Source of the DNA: JAMCQB01 sp947085305
GTDB taxonomy: Bacteria > Nitrospirota > Thermodesulfovibrionia > Thermodesulfovibrionales > UBA9159
Direction: 5' to 3'
Assembly (NCBI GenBank): GCA_947085305.1
Contig: CAMTVV010000246.1
Location: 1-10,810, forward strand
Length of the DNA stretch: 10,810 nucleotides
The position numbers and the translations under genes were made by a program. A model generated the notes under the pieces. The model was not told the DNA's origin and searched no databases. It worked only from the letters and a program-made list of their open reading frames with translations. Of this stretch, positions 5,568 through 10,810 are shown piece after piece. Within the stretch, counting starts at the first letter, position 1. Every line of letters begins with the position of its first letter.

Positions 5568-6353
5568 ATGTCAGACTTGAAATGTATTCTTTACAGGGAG
5601 AAGGGTGGTATCGGGTGGATCACCCTGAACCGTCCGGAAGTACTCAATGCATTGAATATCGATCTGCTGCAGGAACTCCTGTCTGTTCTTGACAGGATTC
5701 GGACAGACGATGCGGTCAACGCTGCAATTATAACAGGAGCGGGTGACAGGGCTTTTTCTGCCGGCGCAGATATCAAGTTTCTCAATCAGGCCACACCCCT
5801 TGAAGTGAGGCGGCTGGCGCAGTTAGCGGTAACCGTGAATAACCGGATCGAAACATTGGGCAAGGTCGTTGTTGCCGCGATCAACGGGTATGCCCTCGGC
5901 GGAGGGCTTGAACTGGCAGAGGCATGCATGCTCCGCGTTGCTGTCCCGAACGCAAAACTCGGGCATCCCGAGGTGCGCATCGGCGCGGTTGCCGGTTGGG
6001 GTGGCACAACGAGGCTGCCCCGCCTCATCGGAAAAGCGCGGGCAGCCGAACTCCTCCTTACGGGAGGGCAGATCAGCGCAGAAGAGGCGCAGCATCTGGG
6101 GCTCGTCAATAAGGTTGTTGACGGGGAACGACTGCTCCGGGAAGCGGAAAACCTTGTCGTCACCATCCTGGCGAATTCACCCGTAGCCGTGCGTATGACA
6201 TGGGAGGCGATCCACCGGGGGCTCAATCTTACCCTGGAGGAATCTGCGCTCCTCGGCGCCGACTACTTCGGACTGGTGGCGTCAACAGAAGATTTCAGAG
6301 AGGGAACGCGGGCTTTTATGGAGAAGACCAAGCCGCTTTACCGGGGGAAGTGA
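5568..6353 (+). CDS. enoyl-CoA hydratase/isomerase (crotonase family)
   Basis: Crotonase-fold enzyme of 261 residues, the usual size, that most likely adds water across 2-enoyl-CoA in beta-oxidation or a related acyl-CoA pathway. The start ATG 5568 has AGGAGG about 6 bases upstream. Motifs are NRPEVLNALN (21-30), the oxyanion-hole strand SAGADIKF (64-71), and GYALGGGLELA (107-117) with Glu115, followed exactly 20 residues later by Glu135 in GHPEV. These two match the catalytic Glu144 and Glu164 of rat mitochondrial enoyl-CoA hydratase, so hydratase activity is favoured over pure isomerase or hydrolase. The C-terminal helices with GLVNKVVDG are present. No other fatty-acid genes are adjacent, so the substrate (short-chain, crotonyl-CoA-like or aromatic-derived) cannot be stated. 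Confidence 0.93.
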   Translation: MSDLKCILYREKGGIGWITLNRPEVLNALNIDLLQELLSVLDRIRTDDAVNAAIITGAGDRAFSAGADIKFLNQATPLEVRRLAQLAVTVNNRIETLGKVVVAAINGYALGGGLELAEACMLRVAVPNAKLGHPEVRIGAVAGWGGTTRLPRLIGKARAAELLLTGGQISAEEAQHLGLVNKVVDGERLLREAENLVVTILANSPVAVRMTWEAIHRGLNLTLEESALLGADYFGLVASTEDFREGTRAFMEKTKPLYRGK

Positions 6354-6359
6354 CTCTTT

Positions 6360-6377
6360 GTATCTCAGCCGAGATAC
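6360..6377. terminator. perfect hairpin at the convergent gene junction
   Basis: GTATCTC (6360-6366), loop AGCC, GAGATAC (6371-6377) is a perfect 7-base-pair hairpin. It lies 6 bases after the enoyl-CoA hydratase stop and over the last codons and stop of the minus-strand kinase. Neither side has a T-run, so it may be a weak bidirectional terminator or 3'-end stabiliser rather than a classical intrinsic terminator. Confidence 0.35.
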
Positions 6378-7435
6378 TCATTCACCTTCTCCACCTCGAA
6401 TCTCTCGGAATCAAGGACATTATTGATGAACCTGAAGATCATGCCTCTCTGCTCGGAGGTGAGTTCGGGATAAAAGACCGGATTCGCAACTACGACGCCC
6501 CTGAAGGCATAAAATAATTGGACGACGGAATATATATCGCTGTCGCCTGTCTGTCTCGCATAATCATCAAAGAAGAGCTTGAGCCCTTCGAGATAAGGTC
6601 CCTTAACCTTCCCGTGATGTTTCACTGAAAAGAAAATGTAATTTATGGTGAGGGCGGTCACATCATCTGCAGGCTCACCCCACGGACCTCGGCTCCGGTC
6701 GAGCAATATAAAGTCAATTGTTTCCCCGTTTCCCAGTTTCCCCGTTTCTTTGGAGGTGAACCATATGTTGCCGGGATGAAAATCCCCATGTATCCGGCAC
6801 AACCTCTTATACTCCGGCTTGAGACGGGCCCTCCACTCCACGGTTTTTTTCTCTATCTCCGCCATTTCCCTGTAGGAAAGGGTTCCATCAGGATACGTAT
6901 CAAGGACACCCATGAGGCATTCTCCATGTCCTATGGTGTCCCGTATCTTCCGCCGGTAGAGAGTCCTGGAATCTTTCTTAACCGAATGGATCTCCGCGAG
7001 GTAAGAGGTCATTGACTCTATCTTCCTGATGTCTGAAACGCCAAGCCTGTCCTTGCCGGAAAATTCATTCAGGTCATGGAAATAATCTCGCCCCTTTCCC
7101 TGCTCCATGAGGAGATAATATTCGTTGCCGCCCCCGATGGAGATGATCGAGCCGTTCTCCTTCTCAGCCAGCACATCAATGGCCTTAACATGTTTCGGCA
7201 GATTTTTGTACTCATCAAGGTCAAGGAGGAATACCGCCGCCCTGTCAGAAGGGTAGTCATGCCCCAATCCCTCGGGAATAAGGTCCTTCAGAACGTAGGA
7301 TTTAATGCCCTCCGCTGTATCCATCTCCACGAGGAACCCGGAGCCCTGAACGCCTGACCCGAGCTTTCGGATATCCACATGAGCAACATTGAATTTTTTC
7401 TTGAGGTAGGTTTTTAATGCTGCTTCATTGATCAT
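6365..7435 (-). CDS. aminoglycoside phosphotransferase (APH)-fold kinase
   Basis: This 356-residue protein has the APH/choline kinase fold, which uses ATP to phosphorylate small molecules or sugars; the substrate here is unknown. Visible features are a Gly-rich loop (KLGSGVQGSG, 24-33), Lys50 in YVLKDL as the likely ATP lysine, the catalytic loop HGDFHPGN (216-223) with Asp218 as base and Asn223 as metal ligand, and LLDRSRGPWGEPADDV (244-259) with Asp246 in the place of the DFG aspartate. All key residues are present, so it should be active. Residues about 229-239, between the catalytic loop and the metal aspartate, are encoded by an 8-base tandem repeat. It is the last gene of the minus-strand run, 34 bases behind the PfkB kinase. 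Start ATG 7435 lacks a clear ribosome site. Nothing indicates antibiotic resistance; such genes are often housekeeping kinases. Confidence 0.85.
   Translation of the reverse strand: MINEAALKTYLKKKFNVAHVDIRKLGSGVQGSGFLVEMDTAEGIKSYVLKDLIPEGLGHDYPSDRAAVFLLDLDEYKNLPKHVKAIDVLAEKENGSIISIGGGNEYYLLMEQGKGRDYFHDLNEFSGKDRLGVSDIRKIESMTSYLAEIHSVKKDSRTLYRRKIRDTIGHGECLMGVLDTYPDGTLSYREMAEIEKKTVEWRARLKPEYKRLCRIHGDFHPGNIWFTSKETGKLGNGETIDFILLDRSRGPWGEPADDVTALTINYIFFSVKHHGKVKGPYLEGLKLFFDDYARQTGDSDIYSVVQLFYAFRGVVVANPVFYPELTSEQRGMIFRFINNVLDSERFEVEKVNEYLG
6720..6748. repeat. 8-base tandem repeat inside the APH-fold kinase gene
   Basis: On the plus strand GTTTCCCC (6720-6727), GTTTCCCA (6728-6735), GTTTCCCC (6736-6743) and GTTTC (6744-6748) run head to tail, 3.6 copies. 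In the coding (minus) direction the units read GAAACGGG-like and encode KETGKLGNGET, a hydrophilic stretch placed between the catalytic loop and the metal-binding aspartate. Related kinases usually have a short turn there. Confidence 0.8.
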
Positions 7436-7469
7436 ATGAGCTTACCGGATGCAAGCCCGGTGTCCTTCC

Positions 7470-8402
7470 CTATATTTCCCCGAAGTTGGTTCTGAATCTC
7501 TCTAAGAAGTCTTCATATGAGTAGTGATGCTCCTGTGTGCCGTATTTTTCAATGGCATATGCCGCGGCAACGGATCCCATCTTTGCAGCGGTGACTGTAT
7601 CCCTGCCCATGACGAGTCCCTTGATGAGCCCCGAACGAAAAGCGTCCCCTGCTCCGGTGGGGTCCACCACATCATGAAGCTCTGCAGCCGGTATACGCAT
7701 ATCATCGCCGGAAATGCTGATGAGGGAGCCTTTTTCTCCGAGGGTCGTGACAATAGTCTTTGTCAGTCTCAGCAGTCCTTTTTTGTCGATTCCTGTCATT
7801 CGCATAATCAGCTCAAGCTCATAATCATTGGAGATGAGCATCATCGAACCATCAATCCATTGGGTGAGGGTTTTCCCCTCCCATCCTGTAAGGGACTGCC
7901 CGGGATCGCAGATATACTTAATTCCCTTACCCCTACAGGTTTCCGCATATTCGGCCATGTCTGTGAGGTTGCCCGGAGCGATGAGACAGAGGGAATGGTC
8001 AGGATCAATACTGTCGAAGGTAAACTGTGACTGGTATTTCATGGCCCCCGGGTTGAACCCTGTAATCTGGTTGTCGGCGCGGTCTGTAGTAATATAGGCT
8101 CCTGCGGTGAATTCCTCATTTATAATCCTGATGCCGTCAAGGGGTATGTTATGATCCTTGAGCCATGCGAAATACCGCTCATAGTCTTTTCCTATGGTCG
8201 CAAGGATGAGAGGACGCTCGCCGAGAAGGCTCAGGGAATAAGCGATATTGCCGGCAGTCCCTCCGAATTTTTCGACCATGCCGTTGACAGTGAAGCAGAC
8301 ATTCAGGATATGAATTTTGTCAGGGAGAATATGATCGGAAAACTTCCCCGGAAAGTCCATGATCCGGTCATACGCCAGGGAGCCAGATATGAAGATATTC
8401 AT
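7470..8402 (-). CDS. PfkB-family kinase, probably adenosine kinase-like
   Basis: A 310-residue ribokinase/PfkB-fold enzyme. It has the N-terminal GSLAYDRIMDFPGKFSDHILP (7-27), with Asp12 as likely substrate ligand, the first signature region FGGTAGNIAYSL (46-57), NPGAM (117-121), CDPGQ (165-169), SNDYELE (191-197), and the second signature DPTGAGDAFRSG (247-258) with catalytic Asp253. The pattern GS-A-D--M-FPG-FS--LLP, -PGAM, TNDYE and GTQE near the end closely follows mycobacterial adenosine kinase as I remember it, so nucleoside (adenosine) phosphorylation is favoured over sugar phosphorylation. Without an alignment I keep the family call primary. It lies 23 bases behind the coiled-coil gene and 34 bases before the APH kinase. 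ATG 8402 has no good ribosome site, suggesting coupling or weak translation. Confidence 0.85.
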   Translation of the reverse strand: MNIFISGSLAYDRIMDFPGKFSDHILPDKIHILNVCFTVNGMVEKFGGTAGNIAYSLSLLGERPLILATIGKDYERYFAWLKDHNIPLDGIRIINEEFTAGAYITTDRADNQITGFNPGAMKYQSQFTFDSIDPDHSLCLIAPGNLTDMAEYAETCRGKGIKYICDPGQSLTGWEGKTLTQWIDGSMMLISNDYELELIMRMTGIDKKGLLRLTKTIVTTLGEKGSLISISGDDMRIPAAELHDVVDPTGAGDAFRSGLIKGLVMGRDTVTAAKMGSVAAAYAIEKYGTQEHHYSYEDFLERFRTNFGEI

Positions 8403-8425
8403 GGAGGATATGTCCCGGCGGTTCG

Positions 8426-8980
8426 CTATTCCAGGGACCTCAGTTCGCTCCCTATGGTAGTTCTCCTCTGATAGAGAGCGCCCTTTTTTACCTGAATGTT
8501 CGAAAGCTCCTGCTGAAGCGGAGCCAGATCACTTTCCAGTTGTCTTAATTGTAAAACGTTATAGCTCAGGCGGGCCCCTTTCCGGTCGTTGATCGCTTTG
8601 ACTATTCTTGCCTCTTCTTCTTCCACCGCCCGAATCTCTGAATTAACTGAATCCAGTTCGGCCCGTAATGCATCTATCCTTGCGCTCTTATTCCCCGCCT
8701 CTACGTCAGGCGGCGCTACGGTAGGCGCCTCTTCCTGTCTGCCGGGGACATCAGGAGCGCGGAAGTCCTTTTCCGGCGCCCCTGTCTCTTCAATCTTCAG
8801 GATATCTTTTTCCGCTACCACGATGGACCCACCGCCGAAATAGATGGTGACTTCCCCGTTTTTCTTTTCATAGAAGCTGACCCCGGACATTACCGAACCA
8901 TTCTTGAGATAGACCTTATACGCTGCATCTGCGGGAAAGGGGAGCAGCAGAACTAAAATAAGCAACAGTATGCGCACCAT
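8426..8980 (-). CDS. exported coiled-coil protein of unknown function
   Basis: The 184-residue product begins with a signal peptide (hydrophobic LLLILVLLL at 5-13, ending ADAA at 17-20), so it is probably periplasmic. Residues 21-65 look like a small beta domain (YKVYLKNGSVMSGVSFYE, then a strand pair and VAEKDILKIEE), a pattern seen in other short exported proteins that read like a protein-interaction or SH3-like module. A Pro/Glu-rich linker (66-97) leads to a long charged coiled coil (98-184). I do not recognise a named family. The ATG directly follows the uvrC stop, with AAGGAGG inside the end of uvrC, so it is translated from the uvrC transcript even though its function seems unrelated to DNA repair. 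Confidence 0.8.
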   Translation of the reverse strand: MVRILLLILVLLLPFPADAAYKVYLKNGSVMSGVSFYEKKNGEVTIYFGGGSIVVAEKDILKIEETGAPEKDFRAPDVPGRQEEAPTVAPPDVEAGNKSARIDALRAELDSVNSEIRAVEEEEARIVKAINDRKGARLSYNVLQLRQLESDLAPLQQELSNIQVKKGALYQRRTTIGSELRSLE

Positions 8981-10768
8981 TTATTGCCTCCTTAATTCAC
9001 GGAAGACATTTTCCGCAACCTTTCTGTTAAACCCTTTAATGCCCGCTATTTCGTCAACGGAAGCATTCCTTATCGCTTCTATACTACCAAAAAACCTCAA
9101 AAGTTCAAACCGTCTTTTCTTTCCAACCCCCGGGATATCTTCAAGGGGGGATTTCATCAGTCTCTTGTCGCGGAGTTTTCTGTGAAAGGTCACAGCAAAC
9201 CTGTGCGCCTCGTCACGAATCCTCTTCAGGAGGAGGGAATCCGGGCTTCTGTCTTCGAGGGTAACGACGTCGGAAGAGAGGGTAAATGCCCTGTCCGGGT
9301 CTTTCGCGACTGCAATGAGCATGGGTTGCCTGCCGTCACTGAGCGTTATTCCGTTTGTTTCGATAACATCCCTCGCAATCTCCAGATGTCCTCTCCCGCC
9401 ATCGATCACTATGAGATCGGGTATCGTCTCCCCGAGATTCTTCAATGTCCTTGTAATGAGTTCGCTCATCATGGAATAATCATCTATCCCAGGGACACCC
9501 TTGATCCTCACATGACGGTAGTTGTCCTTCATAAATTCGTTTTCATGCCAGTAGATGAATGCGCCTACTGATTCAGTCCCCGACGTGGTGGATACGTCAA
9601 AGGCGCCGATGCTGCGGGGCGCAAAGGGCAGCTTCAGCCGGTCCTTTATCGCTTTCAGTCTTTCATCTCCCCTCATATCTTTCTTGCTCCTGAATATCTG
9701 TTCAGCATTTTCAGCCGCCATTTTTAGAAGTTCCTGTCTTTTTCCATCCCGGGGGACTCTTATCCCGACCTTGCCGCCCTTTTGTTTCTTTAACCATGCG
9801 GTAAGATTACGGCGGTCATCAGGTTTTGACATAACAATAATCTCATCCGGAGGGATAATTTCCTTTGCATAAAAGAGTTCGATGAAAGAATGGATGAGCT
9901 CTCCCATAGATGCCGCCCCGACATCTTTCAGGTAAAAGTCCTTTGTCCCGATGAGTACGCCGTTTCTTATAAAAAAGACATTGAAGAGTGCAGCAACGTT
10001 ATCTGAATAAAAGCCGATTACATCCATATCTCCGAGTTCCGGTGCAACGACCCTCTGGGATTCCCACACATGCCGGATATTTCTGATTCTGTCCCTGATC
10101 CTCGCAGCTTCCTCGAATTTGAGTTCTTCAGAAAGCGCCGTCATCTTCTTTTCGAGACCCTCAAGGAGTTCGCCCCGCTCACCGCTCAGGAAGAGCCTCA
10201 CTTCTTCTACTATCTTTATGTAATCATCACGGGAAATTTTGGACGCGCAGGGAGCCGGGCATCTGCCCATCTGATACTGGATGCAGGGTCTTATGGGTTT
10301 GTCCAGCGCATAGTTGCATATTCGTATCGGAAAGTTTCGTCTGATAAAGGCGAGGGCGTCCCACATGCTCTGAGCCGGGACATAAGGCCCGAAATAAAGG
10401 CTGCCGTCCTTCACGATCCTCCTGACTACCAGCAATCTCGGCCATTCCTCACCTATGGTGAGTTTCAGGTACGGATAATTCTTATCGTCCCTCAGCACCA
10501 CATTAAAGCGTGGTTTATACTGTTTTATGAGGGTTGCCTCCAGTATGAGGGCCTCGAGTTCATTTTCTGTTATAATATAAGAGAAGTCTGTAATGAGTTT
10601 TACCATGGAAGACTTTCTCATGTCGAGGTTAAATGGTCTTTGAAAATATGTTTTCAGGCGATTTTTCAGATTTTTAGCTTTTCCCACATATAGGACTCTG
10701 TCCTTATGGCCCTTGAATATGTATACGCCGGGTTTTGTGGGGACTTGTGAGAGCTTATCCTTCACCAT
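8981..10768 (-). CDS. uvrC: excinuclease ABC subunit C
   Basis: UvrC makes both incisions around DNA damage after UvrA and UvrB have located it. The 595-residue product has the N-terminal GIY-YIG nuclease (GVY at 14-16, YVG at 27-29, Arg37, and Glu77 in LEALILEATLIKQYKPRFN as metal ligand), then four cysteines at 151, 162, 170 and 174 matching the E. coli iron-sulfur cluster spacing. Next come the UvrB-binding UVR motif (about 203-232, EELKFEEAARIRD), the RNase H-like C-terminal nuclease with Asp391 (GAFDVS), Asp456 (VIDGGRG) and His522 (EAHRFAV), and tandem helix-hairpin-helix motifs (DIPGVGKKRR near 544-553; GIKGFNRK near 576-583). All catalytic residues are present. It leads the minus-strand operon. 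The next codon after ATG is GTG, an equally possible start. Confidence 0.98.
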   Translation of the reverse strand: MVKDKLSQVPTKPGVYIFKGHKDRVLYVGKAKNLKNRLKTYFQRPFNLDMRKSSMVKLITDFSYIITENELEALILEATLIKQYKPRFNVVLRDDKNYPYLKLTIGEEWPRLLVVRRIVKDGSLYFGPYVPAQSMWDALAFIRRNFPIRICNYALDKPIRPCIQYQMGRCPAPCASKISRDDYIKIVEEVRLFLSGERGELLEGLEKKMTALSEELKFEEAARIRDRIRNIRHVWESQRVVAPELGDMDVIGFYSDNVAALFNVFFIRNGVLIGTKDFYLKDVGAASMGELIHSFIELFYAKEIIPPDEIIVMSKPDDRRNLTAWLKKQKGGKVGIRVPRDGKRQELLKMAAENAEQIFRSKKDMRGDERLKAIKDRLKLPFAPRSIGAFDVSTTSGTESVGAFIYWHENEFMKDNYRHVRIKGVPGIDDYSMMSELITRTLKNLGETIPDLIVIDGGRGHLEIARDVIETNGITLSDGRQPMLIAVAKDPDRAFTLSSDVVTLEDRSPDSLLLKRIRDEAHRFAVTFHRKLRDKRLMKSPLEDIPGVGKKRRFELLRFFGSIEAIRNASVDEIAGIKGFNRKVAENVFRELRRQ

Positions 10769-10774
10769 GGGTAA

Positions 10775-10803
10775 ATACTAACAGAGGGGACTGGCGGCGT
10801 CAA
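10775..10803 (-). promoter_or_regulatory. probable promoter of the uvrC operon
   Basis: On the minus strand TTGACG (10803-10798) and TAGTAT (10780-10775) are separated by exactly 17 bases. Only six bases lie between the -10 box and the uvrC ATG, and there is no Shine-Dalgarno sequence in them, so transcription would begin at or next to the ATG. Confidence 0.55.
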
Positions 10804-10810
10804 GACAATG

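Noticed and set aside
5786..6226. 146-codon minus-strand frame opposite the enoyl-CoA hydratase gene
   Set aside because: Ser/Arg-rich composition typical of an antisense shadow; the plus strand has conserved catalytic motifs.
7444..7461. ACCGG-N8-CCGGT hairpin between the two kinase genes
   Set aside because: Only five base pairs with a large loop and no T-run; consistent with chance.
9182..10693. Open frames on the plus strand opposite uvrC (for example 9182-9571, 9555-9872, 10070-10693)
   Set aside because: They lie wholly within uvrC, which has complete domain motifs, and show no ribosome sites or recognisable protein features.
1..10810. tRNA, rRNA, insertion sequence or attachment sites
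   Set aside because: No cloverleaf, rRNA segment, transposase or terminal inverted repeats were seen in either strand.

Overview
The window is an ordinary, densely packed bacterial chromosome segment of roughly 50% GC. The style suggests an anaerobe-type Gram-negative such as Nitrospirota (Thermodesulfovibrio-like) or Desulfobacterota. That is an inference from four things: the split F0 pair atpB-atpE, a c subunit with a cleavable signal-like leader, the rpmE-DUF1385-prfA-prmC cluster, and short tandem-repeat inserts inside genes. No species can be named from the sequence alone.

Layout. Positions 1-313 hold the end of an unidentified gene and a degenerate piece resembling the C-terminal domain of large glycosyltransferases. 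Positions 384-1049 hold a Phd/YefM-RelE/ParE toxin-antitoxin locus whose antitoxin has an in-frame TAG two-thirds of the way through; the lost C-terminal codons are still open and still overlap the toxin start. Positions 1064-4215 are a translation cluster: rpmE (ribosomal protein L31, own promoter and terminator), a DUF1385 membrane protein, prfA (release factor 1) and prmC (the methyltransferase that modifies release factors). The last three genes overlap or abut. Positions 4266-5442 are a short atpB-atpE operon with its own promoter and a downstream hairpin; the rest of the ATP synthase is not here. Positions 5503-6353 are a stand-alone enoyl-CoA hydratase.

On the minus strand, 10803 down to 6365, one probable operon runs uvrC, a small exported coiled-coil protein, a PfkB-family kinase resembling bacterial adenosine kinase, and an aminoglycoside-phosphotransferase-fold kinase. 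It converges on the enoyl-CoA hydratase with 11 bases between stop codons. The uvrC promoter lies so close to the ATG that the transcript may be leaderless.

I see no large novel system. The most interesting signals are the nonsense codon in the antitoxin beside an intact toxin, and two unrelated genes (prmC and the APH-fold kinase) that each carry a short tandem repeat (7-mer and 8-mer units) kept in frame at a position that looks like a surface loop.
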